Shown here piece after piece: positions 7,131-15,692 of a stretch of DNA of 64,000 bases. Position numbers and translations under genes: made by a program. Positions within the stretch are counted from its first letter, which is position 1. Each line of letters begins with the position of its first letter. The notes under the pieces are model-generated. The model saw only the letters and a list, made by a program, of their open reading frames with translations, was not told where the DNA came from and did no database searches. This DNA comes from an uncultured Clostridia bacterium (GTDB lineage Bacteria > Bacillota > Clostridia > Christensenellales > Borkfalkiaceae), in contig CAKQWM010000004.1 in assembly GCA_934278995.1 (NCBI GenBank), forward strand, positions 1 through 64,000, written 5' to 3'.

Positions 7131-7523
7131 TTAATCTTTTGATTTTTTTGCGCATTCGGGACAGATTCCTTCAAAAGTCATCGTATGACGAAATACTTTA
7201 TAGCCCGTTTTTTCTTCAACCGTTTTATTGAAATTTTCGACGTAACTTATCGGCGCGTCGATAACGGCGCCGCAACGTAAACATATTACGTGATAATGAT
7301 TTTCGCGGGTTTTGTCGAATCTGTCCGCGCCGGGGACTTTCACGTGATAAACTTCACCGTCTTCGGATAAAACGTTAAGATTACGATAAACTGTTCCCCG
7401 ACTGATTTTTTCGTCGAGGCTATGAACTTCTTCGTAAATCTGTTCGGCGGTAGGATGATCGCAACGCCCCTTTACGACGGATAAAATCAAATTTTTTTGT
7501 TTTGTATCGCGTCTCGGTTTCAA
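7131..7523 (-). CDS. perR: PerR-like Fur-family peroxide regulator
   Basis: A 130-residue Fur-family repressor with winged helix (HPTAEQIY, ISRGTVYRNLNVL) and metal-binding domain. His23, Asp70, His76, His78 and Asp89 match the regulatory Fe/Mn ligand set of Bacillus PerR. Cys81, Cys84, Cys121 and Cys124 form the structural zinc site. The start is TTG, supported by AAAGGAG six bases upstream; no ATG is available nearby. It is last in an operon with superoxide reductase and rubrerythrin, the classic peroxide regulon of anaerobes, and is probably autoregulated through the palindrome at 8503-8521. Genuine Fur function is the less likely alternative. Confidence 0.88.
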   Translation of the reverse strand: MKPRRDTKQKNLILSVVKGRCDHPTAEQIYEEVHSLDEKISRGTVYRNLNVLSEDGEVYHVKVPGADRFDKTRENHYHVICLRCGAVIDAPISYVENFNKTVEEKTGYKVFRHTMTFEGICPECAKKSKD

Positions 7524-7535
7524 AATATACTCCTT

Positions 7536-7910
7536 TTACGCCACGAATAACCCGTGAATATTGCAATATGCGTAAACGGCTACAACCTCGTCTCCGCAAA
7601 CAAGCGCAAATTTTGCTTCGGGTTCGGCGTTCGGCGAAAGTTCCACGCGTTGATTGCCGTGTTTGGTTTCGACCGAAATCCATTCGATATAATGTTCGGG
7701 AGACATCGGGTGAGCGATTTCGCCTACGGTAACGGTTAACACGTTGCCGTCGATTTTATATACCGGCACGTGTTTTTCTTTGGAAGCGTCTGTTGCGCCG
7801 GGAATTATTTCCTGCATTTTTTCTCCGCAACAAAATACGGGCACGCCCGAAGATTTGGCGTATGCTATTATGTTTCCGCAGTGACTGCATCTAAAAAATC
7901 TTTGTTTCAT
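7536..7910 (-). CDS. dfx: Desulfoferrodoxin (superoxide reductase)
   Basis: Cytoplasmic 124-residue two-iron protein that reduces superoxide to hydrogen peroxide without making oxygen. The N-terminal desulforedoxin-like domain has paired cysteines (CSHCG near residue 8, FCCGEK near 27). The catalytic Fe(His)4Cys centre is given by EKHVP, IAHPM, EHYIEW and the C-terminal YCNIHGLF. It starts at ATG after a GGAGGGAGGAAAGG region. It lies 12 bp from perR and 21 bp from rubrerythrin, which would remove the peroxide produced. Confidence 0.95.
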   Translation of the reverse strand: MKQRFFRCSHCGNIIAYAKSSGVPVFCCGEKMQEIIPGATDASKEKHVPVYKIDGNVLTVTVGEIAHPMSPEHYIEWISVETKHGNQRVELSPNAEPEAKFALVCGDEVVAVYAYCNIHGLFVA

Positions 7911-7931
7911 TGCCTTTCCTCCCTTTAATCT

Positions 7932-8471
7932 TTAATAGTTTTCTTTTCTTACTTCAAAGAAACTTTGAGGATGTAAGCAAGTGGGGCAAACCTGAGGCGC
8001 TTTTACGCCGACCACGATATGACCGCAGTTACGGCATTCCCAGACTTTAACTTCGCTCTTTTCAAAAACCTGAGCGGTTTCGACGTTTCTTAAAAGCGCG
8101 CGGTAACGTTCTTCGTGATGTTTTTCGATTGCCGCGACTAATCTGAAACGAACGGCTAATTCTTTAAAACCTTCCGCTTCGGCGGTTTTTGCAAAATCTT
8201 CGTACATATCGGTCCATTCGTAATTTTCGCCTTCCGCAGCCGCTTTCAGATTGTCGGAGGTGTCGCCTAAGCCGTTAAGTTCTTTAAACCAGAGTTTCGC
8301 GTGTTCTTTTTCGTTTTCGGCTGTTTTCAGAAACAATTCGGCAATCTGCTCGTATCCCTGTTTTTTGGCAACAGAAGCAAAATATGTATATTTGTTTCTT
8401 GCCTGTGATTCGCCTGCGAAAGCAGCCTGTAAGTTCTTTTCCGTTTGAGTTCCTTCGTATTTGTTTTTCAT
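7932..8471 (-). CDS. rbr: Rubrerythrin
   Basis: Cytoplasmic 179-residue NADH-linked peroxide reductase. The N-terminal ferritin-like four-helix domain holds the diiron ligands ([27 protein letters not shown]). The C-terminal rubredoxin domain has CRNCGHI and CPTCLHP. The length and order are those of classical rubrerythrin. It is the first gene of the operon, behind AAAGGAG, and is expressed from the promoter at 8525-8553. Confidence 0.96.
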   Translation of the reverse strand: MKNKYEGTQTEKNLQAAFAGESQARNKYTYFASVAKKQGYEQIAELFLKTAENEKEHAKLWFKELNGLGDTSDNLKAAAEGENYEWTDMYEDFAKTAEAEGFKELAVRFRLVAAIEKHHEERYRALLRNVETAQVFEKSEVKVWECRNCGHIVVGVKAPQVCPTCLHPQSFFEVRKENY

Positions 8472-8502
8472 TTTAAATAACTCCTTTTTCCGTTTTTTAG
8501 TT

Positions 8503-8521
8503 ATTAGGAATAATTCCTATT
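8503..8521. promoter_or_regulatory. PerR-type operator
   Basis: ATTAGGAAT, one base, ATTCCTATT: 9-bp arms with one mismatch, resembling the Bacillus PerR box (TTATAAT-N-ATTATAA). It overlaps the expected transcription start of the rubrerythrin operon. Binding by the PerR-like protein of the same operon is inference. Confidence 0.65.
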
Positions 8522-8524
8522 AAC

Positions 8525-8553
8525 AGTATATAATATTGAAAATCTTTTGTCAA
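8525..8553 (-). promoter_or_regulatory. Rubrerythrin operon promoter
   Basis: On the minus strand: TTGACA, a 17-bp spacer, then TATACT. The PerR-like palindrome follows immediately. Confidence 0.85.
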
Positions 8554-8851
8554 GCGTTTTTTAAAAAATTTTTTATAATTTTTTTCGCTTTAATTCGACC
8601 TTGCTACTTTCGTTAAATTATATATTGTACGCGCGCGCATATTTACGTTTGTACTCTTTTGCATAGGTAAAACGTAAAAGCCCGTCTATAGGTCGATTAT
8701 CGACCAAAAATACTATGGCGTAATAATCTTCCTTCATTCTTAACGCCCCTACGGGCGTGAAAGAATATAAACGTTTTTACGGCTTCGCCTTAAACAACGG
8801 AAATAATACGCTGTCAAAAAGCGCTTTTAATGCGTTTTCAATATTATTTTA
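8554..8851. other. Intergenic region with hairpins and element 5
   Basis: No gene is visible. It contains TATA-core element 5 and a hairpin ATTCTT-ACGCCC / GGGCGT-AAAGAAT at about 8736-8766. The latter may terminate the small minus-strand gene at 8852. Confidence 0.5.
8675..8706 (-). repeat. TATA-core element 5
   Basis: On the minus strand: ATAATCGACC, core TATA (8687-8690), GACGGGCTTTTAC. In this copy one half-site pairs with its own extension (GGTCGAT, T, ATCGACC) instead of with the opposite half. Confidence 0.6.
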
Positions 8852-9052
8852 CTACTGCTTAAATTCAACCGTTTTATTCTTCATAGAAATTTTTCCGACT
8901 TTATAGCCGTAAGAGATAAGTTCTTTTTTATAAATCAAAAAAGAATGGTCGATATTAAAACCGAGAATCTCTTTTTTTTCATCATAAGATAAGGTAACTT
9001 CAGGTTGATTGAGTTTTTGTATTTCTTTCCATAAAACGTCGTATTTGCTCAT
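8852..9052 (-). CDS. Small conserved hypothetical protein
   Basis: A soluble 66-residue protein that I do not assign to a named function. It has an N-terminal helix (MSKYDVLWKEIQKL), an acidic stretch and a C-terminal basic beta-rich end (KVGKISMKNKTVEF). Similar short proteins of this pattern occur in Bacillota, and the N-terminus resembles DUF7662-type proteins. The ATG at 9052 is chosen because AAGGA lies 7 bp upstream; an in-frame ATG at 9094 has no ribosome site. It is a single gene between intergenic repeats. Confidence 0.7.
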   Translation of the reverse strand: MSKYDVLWKEIQKLNQPEVTLSYDEKKEILGFNIDHSFLIYKKELISYGYKVGKISMKNKTVEFKQ

Positions 9053-9137
9053 AACTTTATCCTTCGGTTTTGTTAACGATATATTAGCATACAACCATTA
9101 TTTTGTCAGGTAGCACAATAATTTATGCTGAAAATTC

Positions 9138-9178
9138 CCGAAAACCGACCTATAGGCTTACTTTTTGTCGTTTTGCGG
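9138..9178 (+). repeat. TATA-core element 6
   Basis: Left half AAAACCGACC, core TATA at 9151-9154, right half GGCTTACTTTTTG. Outer arms CCCG-AAAAC / GTTTTG-CGGG fold around it. It lies between the divergent genes at 9052 and 9330. Confidence 0.6.
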
Positions 9179-9297
9179 GTTTTAAAAAAACTTTTTGGTT
9201 TTCGGCGCCATCAGCCGTATAAAGGTCGTTTTAAACCAAATTATACGTATTTTTCACCATACGCACTCGTCTTTATCTTTTCTTCACTTATACACTA

Positions 9298-9306
9298 TGT
9301 TATAAT
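9298..9306 (+). promoter_or_regulatory. Extended -10 promoter of c-di-GMP gene
   Basis: TG-T-TATAAT with no convincing -35. The predicted transcript would start within about 20 bases of the ATG at 9330, just ahead of the AAGGTGG ribosome site. Confidence 0.5.
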
Positions 9307-9329
9307 CTAACTATTAAGGTGGTAAAACT

Positions 9330-11270
9330 ATGAGTAACAAGAGAGTAAGAGTTATCAAATTACAAGATGCGAAAGCGAAAATGAGAGAACTCGGCGAGTA
9401 TTTTTCTTCCGTAAGACTAATTGACGAACAAACTATATCCGGAAAAGGCGCGCCGATTACCCTTTCCGAAACAAATCTTTACTGCTATGAAGCGTTAGGT
9501 AAAGACACGCCTTGTCAGAACTGCGTTGCCGAAACTTGTCTTAAAACCAAAAAAGATCAAAGAAAACTATGTATATTTAACGATAAGTTTTTTAACGTTA
9601 TCGCAAAATATTACGAAATCGACGGCAAGCCTTACGTTATGGAACTTATCGAAGATTTCGGTAAAAACGCGCCCGTTGACATATATAAGTCGCCTTTTCC
9701 GGACCAAAGTTTAAACGAGTATTACTCGCGCTCCTATACCGATTCTTTGACGGGTTGCTATAACCGCAGATATTTTGAGGAACGCGTTGACATATCCTTT
9801 AACGGCGGTATCGCGCTGATGGACCTTGACGACTTTAAACTGTATAACGACGTGTACGGACACGGCGCGGGCGATACCGTATTAAAAGCCGTCACGAATA
9901 CTTTACTCGGTTGTTTAAGACCGAAAGATAAACTTATCCGTTACGGCGGCGACGAGTTTTTATTGCTGGCGCCCGACATATCTCTCCCCGATTTTGTCGC
10001 AATTTTAACCAAGATGAGATCGCGCGTCGGTAATCTCACGCTGAACGGCTTAACGGGGCTTTCGTCCAACGTAAGTATAGGCGGCGTAATTGCCGACAAA
10101 GAACCTATAAGCAAAGCGGTTTCGCGCGCGGACAGACTGATGTACGTTGCGAAAAGAGAAAATCGCGGGATCGTTACGGACGCGGACGATCTGAAATCTT
10201 CTTCCGTTTTTGAAAAACGCAAAATTCTGGTTGTTGACGATTCTTCGTTAAACCGAGAAATGCTTTCGTTAATTTTGCAGAACGAATTTACGATAGTCGA
10301 GGCGGAAGACGGGATTTCCTGTATCGAAAAATTAACCGAATATAACGAATTTTCCGCCGTTTTGCTGGACCTTATCATGCCGAAAGCCGACGGCTTTGTC
10401 GTTTTGGAATACATGAAAGCCCATTCCATGACGGATATACTCCCTGTTATAATAATTACGAGCGACGAATCCGATTCCTCCGTGGCAAAAGCCTATGAAT
10501 TAGGCATCGCCGATTATATTCAACGCCCTTTCGACGTCAAAGCCGTTTATAAACGCGTCGTAAACACGATTGCGCTTTACGCCAAGCAAAAAAGACTTAT
10601 CGACCACGTTAACGAACAAATGGCCGAACGTGAAAAAGAAATTCAGATAATGACCGCGGTACTCGGCGAGATTGCGGAATTTCGGGAACCCGACGGATAC
10701 AGCCACGTGATGAAAATACGCAAACTTGCCGAAATGTTTTTCGATAAACTTTTGATTTTAACCGACAGATATAACCTTCAAAAAAGCGAAATCGTCCGCA
10801 TAATAAACGCTTCCGCGCTACACGATATAGGCAAAATCGCAATAGACAAAAATATACTGAACAAACGCGGTAAACTTACCGAGGAAGAATTTAACGAGAT
10901 AAAAAAACATACCGTTATAGGCGCGTCAATGATACGCAAAATAGATCCCGAGTTAAAAGAACCCATTTTACGTTGCGCCTACGATATCTGTTTATACCAC
11001 CACGAACGCTACGACGGAAGCGGATATCCTAAGGGATTGAAAGGAGACGACATACCTGTTTCGGCGCAGGTAATTGCGATTTGCGACGTATATACCGCGT
11101 TAACCGACAAGCGCGCGTATAAAGAGGCTTATTCTCACGAAGAATCGATAAAAATGATTTTAGACGGCGAATGCGGGCAATTTAATCCCCTGCTTTTAAA
11201 GTGTCTTAAAGACCTCGATAACGAACTCAAAGACTTTAAACTATCGGAGAAAACGAATGACGAAAACTAA
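9330..11270 (+). CDS. GGDEF / REC / HD-GYP c-di-GMP hybrid enzyme
   Basis: A cytoplasmic 646-residue signalling protein. Residues 1-115 form a PAS-like sensor with five cysteines (Cys52, 62, 65, 70, 81), the CYE...C..C pattern common in clostridial GGDEF proteins. The diguanylate cyclase domain (about 130-285) has an intact GGDEF at 206-210 and an RxxD inhibitory site at 197-200. A receiver domain (about 297-415) has phospho-acceptor Asp347. The HD-GYP phosphodiesterase (about 445-635) has HDIGK at 498 and HHERYDGSGYP at 557. It can therefore both make and break c-di-GMP, gated by phosphorylation. No partner histidine kinase is nearby. Confidence 0.93.
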   Translation: MSNKRVRVIKLQDAKAKMRELGEYFSSVRLIDEQTISGKGAPITLSETNLYCYEALGKDTPCQNCVAETCLKTKKDQRKLCIFNDKFFNVIAKYYEIDGKPYVMELIEDFGKNAPVDIYKSPFPDQSLNEYYSRSYTDSLTGCYNRRYFEERVDISFNGGIALMDLDDFKLYNDVYGHGAGDTVLKAVTNTLLGCLRPKDKLIRYGGDEFLLLAPDISLPDFVAILTKMRSRVGNLTLNGLTGLSSNVSIGGVIADKEPISKAVSRADRLMYVAKRENRGIVTDADDLKSSSVFEKRKILVVDDSSLNREMLSLILQNEFTIVEAEDGISCIEKLTEYNEFSAVLLDLIMPKADGFVVLEYMKAHSMTDILPVIIITSDESDSSVAKAYELGIADYIQRPFDVKAVYKRVVNTIALYAKQKRLIDHVNEQMAEREKEIQIMTAVLGEIAEFREPDGYSHVMKIRKLAEMFFDKLLILTDRYNLQKSEIVRIINASALHDIGKIAIDKNILNKRGKLTEEEFNEIKKHTVIGASMIRKIDPELKEPILRCAYDICLYHHERYDGSGYPKGLKGDDIPVSAQVIAICDVYTALTDKRAYKEAYSHEESIKMILDGECGQFNPLLLKCLKDLDNELKDFKLSEKTNDEN

Positions 11271-11604
11271 GTTAATTGCGCTGTTTTCGGCGACGATTCT
11301 GTTCGTCTTTTGTTTATTCGGTTGTAAAAATCCCGAAAACATAAAGCCCGGAAGCGATGAAAATCTTCCCGAAATAATCATCGGAAGCGACGAATACCGC
11401 CCGTTTTTTTACTCGGACGAGAAAGGAACTTTTCAGAGTATCGACGGCGTAAGTTTGAATCTCGGTTTCGATAAATTATACGAAGCGTCAAAGGTTCTGA
11501 CGGACGCGCTGAGAAACAAACAAACGGAAGGCATCGGAAAACTTTACGAAAAAGTTAAAAACGAATACGAAAGGGTTTTGAAGGCAATCGACGCGTGTTC
11601 TTAA
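11257..11604 (+). CDS. Small lipoprotein, binding-protein-like N-terminus
   Basis: A 115-residue lipoprotein with lipobox CLFGC and mature Cys23. The stretch EIIIGSDEYRPFFYSDEKG resembles the first strand of solute-binding family 3 proteins, but the rest of that domain is absent; instead a helical tail of about 55 residues follows. It could be a truncated sensor or a genuine small lipoprotein. It overlaps the end of the c-di-GMP gene by 14 bp, so the two are translationally coupled and may work together as envelope sensor and output. Confidence 0.75.
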   Translation: MTKTKLIALFSATILFVFCLFGCKNPENIKPGSDENLPEIIIGSDEYRPFFYSDEKGTFQSIDGVSLNLGFDKLYEASKVLTDALRNKQTEGIGKLYEKVKNEYERVLKAIDACS

Positions 11605-11994
11605 CGATCTTTCTGTCGTTTTTATATGCGTAAGATAATAAAAAAGTGGCGAAAACCGACCTATAGGCTGGTTTTTGCCACTTTTATCGTGTTTTTAAAC
11701 GATAGGGATTCCATTCGTCATCTACTTCTTACCGAAAAGGCGTCTTTTCAGCCCTTTTCCGTGACCGCTCGGTCGCAGTACGGATAGTTCGGCATCCCTT
11801 CCGCTCACGAAAAATCATCTTAAAATGCGCTCTTTTCGGTGCGAAGCATTTTTGCGGCGAAGAAATCGCCTCTTTAGGTTAAAGTTTTTGCAAGGCAAAC
11901 GACCGAAAGCGTACTATGGTACGGTGATGGGAGTTTAACACAGCAAAAACCGATTTATTCACGCAAAAATAATTAGTGATAATAATTGGAATCC
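11605..11994. other. Long intergenic gap with repeats
   Basis: It separates convergent genes and holds TATA-core element 7 and most of the 11703-11997 inverted-repeat element. No ORF with a ribosome site was seen. Confidence 0.7.
11641..11686 (+). terminator. TATA-core element 7, strong terminator
   Basis: AAAAGTGGC, AAAACC, core TATA at 11662-11665, GGTTTTT, GCCACTTTT. The outer 9-bp arms and the inner arms both pair, giving a long hairpin after the lipoprotein gene. Confidence 0.75.
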
Positions 11995-11997
11995 CTA
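11703..11997. mobile_element. Candidate MITE-like element with 11-bp inverted ends
   Basis: TAGGGATTCCA at 11703-11713 and its exact complement TGGAATCCCTA at 11987-11997 bound 295 bp without an ORF. The right end supplies the stop codon of the zinc peptidase gene. The interior has several short hairpins. It could be a non-autonomous transposable element or a structured RNA. Confidence 0.45.
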
Positions 11998-12729
11998 ATC
12001 TTTTCTTCTTCCTCTTACGGAAGCGATAATCAATAGAAACCTTAATAAGTATAAAAGAGATATAACGAGCGACGCCACGTAAGTCATTGCGGCGGCAGAT
12101 AAAACAGATCTTGCTCCGCGTAGTTCCCTGCCGTCGAGATAGTTCTGTTCTTTAAGCATTTTAAGCGCTCTTCTTGACGCGTTAAACTCGACGGGAAGCG
12201 TTACGAGAGCGAATATAGTCGTAAGCGAATACATAACGCAACCTATCGCTATAATGAGAGAACCTGCGTTTGCGTTTTCGGTCGTTCCTAACAAAAGTTC
12301 GAGTAAAATCCCGACTATTACCACAGGGACCGCTAAGCGAGAACCGATATTTGTTACCGGCACGAGAATCTTTCTCAAATTCAGCATGATGCTGTTTTCG
12401 TGCTGTTGACACGCATGCCCGCATTCGTGCGCCGCAACGCCTATCGCGCCGATGCTCGGACTGTCGTAAACGGAATCCGACAAACTAAGCACGTCTGTAG
12501 TCGGATTATAATTGTCGGTAAGATTACCGCTGATTTTTTGTACGACCACGCCGTCGCAACCGTATGCGGAAAGCAAATTTCTGCTGATTTCGTTTGCCGA
12601 CATTCCTATTTTTGCCGAAATTTTGGAATATTTGGAATAAGTCGCCTTAATCGCTATTTGCGAAATCAACGCTATAATAAGCCCCGGTACGATAATTATC
12701 AGCGAACCGTAATATATGAGAGTGTACAT
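11995..12729 (-). CDS. Membrane zinc metallopeptidase (YugP family)
   Basis: A 244-residue membrane protease of the Zn_peptidase_2 family. A first membrane helix is followed by a cytoplasmic catalytic part with HECGHACQQHE (HExxH) near residue 102 and three or so further helices. The length is typical. The physiological substrate of this family is not known. It has an AGAGGAGG ribosome site. The gene is probably single; its stop codon lies in the right end of the 11703-11997 inverted repeat, so the last residues may have been altered by that element. Confidence 0.9.
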   Translation of the reverse strand: MYTLIYYGSLIIIVPGLIIALISQIAIKATYSKYSKISAKIGMSANEISRNLLSAYGCDGVVVQKISGNLTDNYNPTTDVLSLSDSVYDSPSIGAIGVAAHECGHACQQHENSIMLNLRKILVPVTNIGSRLAVPVVIVGILLELLLGTTENANAGSLIIAIGCVMYSLTTIFALVTLPVEFNASRRALKMLKEQNYLDGRELRGARSVLSAAAMTYVASLVISLLYLLRFLLIIASVRGRRKD

Positions 12730-12810
12730 ATTTCCTCCTCTTTTTACTAAAGTATAACCGAAATACCGCTTGTTGTCAAACGTAAACGGGTGTTTTGCGT
12801 CATTAAAACA

Positions 12811-12832
12811 GGTCGGGGATTTTTATCCCGCC
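12811..12832 (-). terminator. Terminator-like hairpin after ABC-2 operon
   Basis: On the minus strand GGCGGGAT, AAAA, ATCCCCGACC, with mismatches and a short T-run. It follows the last permease gene. Confidence 0.45.
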
Positions 12833-12843
12833 TTTTTAAAAAA

Positions 12844-13638
12844 TCAACTTCCGGTCGATTCGTACGTTTTTAAAAACGCCGACCAGATAACTATCGCTAC
12901 GGGCAGAAGAATCGCCGCCACGCCCGTTATTATTATACTTACGAGGTATGGCGAAAAATTTATCACGCCGAAAAAAACTTCGACGGGTAAACTTATAATT
13001 ACCGCGAACGGGAAAACGAAAGTAAGCATCGCGCGTAAAAACGCGGGATAAATCGACATGGGATACCTTGTGTAACTTATAAAGTTGTAAGCAATTTGTA
13101 ACAGCGGTCCGCTTCTTTTAAACTTAAACGCCATTGACGAAAATATAATTTTAAACGAAGTTATTACCACGGCGCCGAAAACGCTTGCCGTAACGAGCAT
13201 AAAGACGCTTGCAAAGTTCCAGTTAATGCTCACTTTAAAACTGCATAAAACGAGCATAACGACGCCTACTATAAGTTCTCCGAAGCCTTCCGGCTGAAAA
13301 GTTTCGGCTATGACCTGAAAAAGAACGGGTACGGGACGAATCAGCATGCCGTCAACGCTGCCGTTTCTGACGCGAAAATACGCTATAGCCCATAACTCGT
13401 CGGTAAACAAGTGATCGAGGGCGACCGGCATCATGGAAAATCCATATAAAAAGCCGAGCATGTAAATATTCCAGCCGTCAAGCGCGGGTATGGATTCCAT
13501 TATAAAATAAATGGATAAAATCGAACAAACGTTGGATAGCAAAAAACTCAGTATGGTTATAAAAGTATCGATTTTATACTCTAACCTCGAAGCGATAGAA
13601 CGTTTTATATAAGTAAAATAAAGTCTTAAATACCTCAT
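12844..13638 (-). CDS. ABC-2 type exporter permease, second subunit
   Basis: A 264-residue membrane protein of the ABC-2 family (PF06182 type) with about six helices. Recognisable are the N-terminal YKIDTFITILSFLLSN and the cytoplasmic loop AYFRVRNGSVDGMLIRPVP. It forms a heterodimeric exporter with the adjacent permease and ATPase; the gap to the next gene is 2 bp. This three-gene type is found in many Bacillota; its substrates (lipids, antibiotics or peptides) are unproven. Confidence 0.9.
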   Translation of the reverse strand: MRYLRLYFTYIKRSIASRLEYKIDTFITILSFLLSNVCSILSIYFIMESIPALDGWNIYMLGFLYGFSMMPVALDHLFTDELWAIAYFRVRNGSVDGMLIRPVPVLFQVIAETFQPEGFGELIVGVVMLVLCSFKVSINWNFASVFMLVTASVFGAVVITSFKIIFSSMAFKFKRSGPLLQIAYNFISYTRYPMSIYPAFLRAMLTFVFPFAVIISLPVEVFFGVINFSPYLVSIIITGVAAILLPVAIVIWSAFLKTYESTGS

Positions 13639-13640
13639 TC

Positions 13641-14465
13641 TCAGCCCCCCTGTACGGTTATTTTTTTACTTGCAACCGTGAAAAAAAGTTTCGCAAGGAC
13701 TTCGATTACCATCCACCAGCCTAAGGCAATGCCGATTTTGGCGAGCGCGTCGGCGTAATTCATTCTTCCCATTAAAATCAGAACGGGGTTTTGCGCTATA
13801 CCGGAAAACGGCGAATACTCAACGAGTTTACTTAATGAGGAAGGAAAAAACGAAAGCGGGATAAGACCTCCCGATAAAAAGGAAATAATTACGTGCTTAA
13901 GTTGCGAAACGCCCCACGCCGCCGTCGTGTAAAAACAAAATAATCCGCAAATATAATCTATACCGTCGTATAAAAGCACGGCGATAAGTTCGGACAAAAA
14001 AAACAGCGCAAGGTTCGCTAAAAACGTCCAGACGGACGATACGACGATATAGCCCAACGCAAAAAATACGGCGTAACTTATCGCTAAAACGGGCAGACAA
14101 AGTATAACCGACTGCGCAAACGTCAGACCGAGCGTCGATGCCATAAGACGAAGCCTGTAGTTTACGGGCTTGGTAAACGAAGCGGAAATCGTTCCCGTTT
14201 GAATTTCGTCGGCAATGGTTTCCATACTGTTAGCCGTAAACACGTTAAACCCGAAAACGTTGATAAAAACCATATAAACGAGCATTTCTTTCACAGTAAA
14301 CCCGTTTATTACGTCGGTTGTGGAATTTTTATACACGCCTATCCATAAAAACGCAAGGCAGGCTACTTCGAGAAGCGTTATCAAAAGCCACGAAGCAATC
14401 TGAAATTTGTAAGCAAAACAGTTCATCGCGCCCGCCCTGAAAAAAGGTTTATAACGACGGAACAT
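13641..14465 (-). CDS. ABC-2 type exporter permease, first subunit
   Basis: A 274-residue membrane protein with about six helices. A loop EIQTGTISASFTKPVNYRLR is the counterpart of the RNGSVDGMLIRPV loop in its partner. Its start overlaps the end of the ATPase gene by 17 bp, indicating translational coupling. Confidence 0.9.
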   Translation of the reverse strand: MFRRYKPFFRAGAMNCFAYKFQIASWLLITLLEVACLAFLWIGVYKNSTTDVINGFTVKEMLVYMVFINVFGFNVFTANSMETIADEIQTGTISASFTKPVNYRLRLMASTLGLTFAQSVILCLPVLAISYAVFFALGYIVVSSVWTFLANLALFFLSELIAVLLYDGIDYICGLFCFYTTAAWGVSQLKHVIISFLSGGLIPLSFFPSSLSKLVEYSPFSGIAQNPVLILMGRMNYADALAKIGIALGWWMVIEVLAKLFFTVASKKITVQGG

Positions 14466-15465
14466 TTTTGTTTTTCTCCTTTTCTTCCTGCTCTTTTAAA
14501 ATACTTTTAACGACGTCCTCCACGCTGATTTCGGAAACTTTCAGATCCTTTGCTTTTAAAGTATGGAAAGCGTAATCGACTACGGTTTCGAGCAAAATTT
14601 CGTCGGCGTTGAATTTAATCGTCAGACCGTCTTCCGTACGTCCGTAACTTACTTTGCCGTCGAAAACGTTTAATTCGTCGTCCGAAGCGAATTTGTCCGC
14701 TTTTACGGTAATCGTTCTTAAATCTCCGAAACGATGTTTTACGGATTCTATCGGACCGTCGTAAATTATGTTGCCTTCTTCGATAATCACTATGCGTTTA
14801 CACAAATCCTCGACGTCCTGCATGTCGTGCGTGGTCAGTATAACCGTAGTGTTGTATCTGGCGTTCATGCTTTTTATGGCTTCGCGTATTTTTTGTTTTA
14901 CCAGAACGTCAAGCCCGATGGTAGGCTCGTCCAAAAACAAAATTTTGGGGTTGTGAAGCCACGCGGCGGCAAGATCCGCCCGCATGCGCTGACCTAACGA
15001 AAGCGTTCTGACGGGTTGCGACAATATTTCTTTTATGCCTAAAGTTTCGCACAAAAAATCAAGTCTTTCGGCGTATTCCCGGTCTGAAATAAGATAAATT
15101 TCTTTTAAAACTTTAAAACTTTCGATTAACGGAATATCCCACCAAAGTTGAGTCTTTTGTCCGAAAACGACGCCTATTTCCGACGCGACCTTGCGTCGTT
15201 TTTTATAAGGCTCGACGCCGTCGATTAAAACCTGCCCTTCCGTAGGCGTCAGTATTCCACACATCATTTTTATGGTGGTGGATTTCCCCGCGCCGTTGCT
15301 TCCGATGTAACCTACTATTTCGCCGTCCGGTACGGTAAGATTTATGTGGTTTACCGCAACGGTTTCGGTATATTTTGTCGAAAATAATGTCTTTATCATC
15401 CCCTTTAAGCCCTCTTTTCTTATCGGGCGACGGAAAATTTTTGTTAAATTGTTTATTTGTATCAT
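14449..15465 (-). CDS. ABC-2 exporter ATP-binding protein
   Basis: A 338-residue ATPase of the COG4586 type. Walker A is GSNGAGKSTT, the Q-loop is in VVFGQKTQLWW, the signature is LSLGQRMRADLAAA, Walker B is ILFLDEPTIGLD, and the switch His is in TTHDMQD. An extra C-terminal domain of about 90 residues ends in a charged Lys/Glu tail. The start at ATG 15465 is preferred over an in-frame TTG at 15492 because GAGGAG lies 8 bp upstream. It drives the two permeases downstream. Confidence 0.92.
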   Translation of the reverse strand: MIQINNLTKIFRRPIRKEGLKGMIKTLFSTKYTETVAVNHINLTVPDGEIVGYIGSNGAGKSTTIKMMCGILTPTEGQVLIDGVEPYKKRRKVASEIGVVFGQKTQLWWDIPLIESFKVLKEIYLISDREYAERLDFLCETLGIKEILSQPVRTLSLGQRMRADLAAAWLHNPKILFLDEPTIGLDVLVKQKIREAIKSMNARYNTTVILTTHDMQDVEDLCKRIVIIEEGNIIYDGPIESVKHRFGDLRTITVKADKFASDDELNVFDGKVSYGRTEDGLTIKFNADEILLETVVDYAFHTLKAKDLKVSEISVEDVVKSILKEQEEKEKNKNVPSL

Positions 15466-15663
15466 CTGTAAATTCTCCTCTTTCAGCCGCAACCTGAGTT
15501 ATCCTACGGTCTTTAAGCAAGTTTATCTTATTTTTTTCGGATATGCGGTTTGACGAATCCTTTTAAAAGGTGTTAGTTAAATCGGTTAAAGCAGAATATT
15601 TTCGGGCGTTAAGTTGCATCCGAGAAGCCAAAATGAAATCCGTTTTGTAATATTACCGCTAAA

Positions 15664-15692
15664 AAGTCCGCCTATAAGCCCGTTAAAAGCCT
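15664..15692 (-). repeat. TATA-core element 8
   Basis: On the minus strand: TTTTAACGGGCT, core TATA (15673-15676), GGCGGACTTTTT. The two half-sites do not pair with each other. Confidence 0.65.

Noticed and set aside
8541..8640. tRNA or other structured RNA in the AT-rich stretch upstream of rubrerythrin
   Set aside because: No cloverleaf or conserved RNA motif was found; only the promoter and AT-rich sequence are present.
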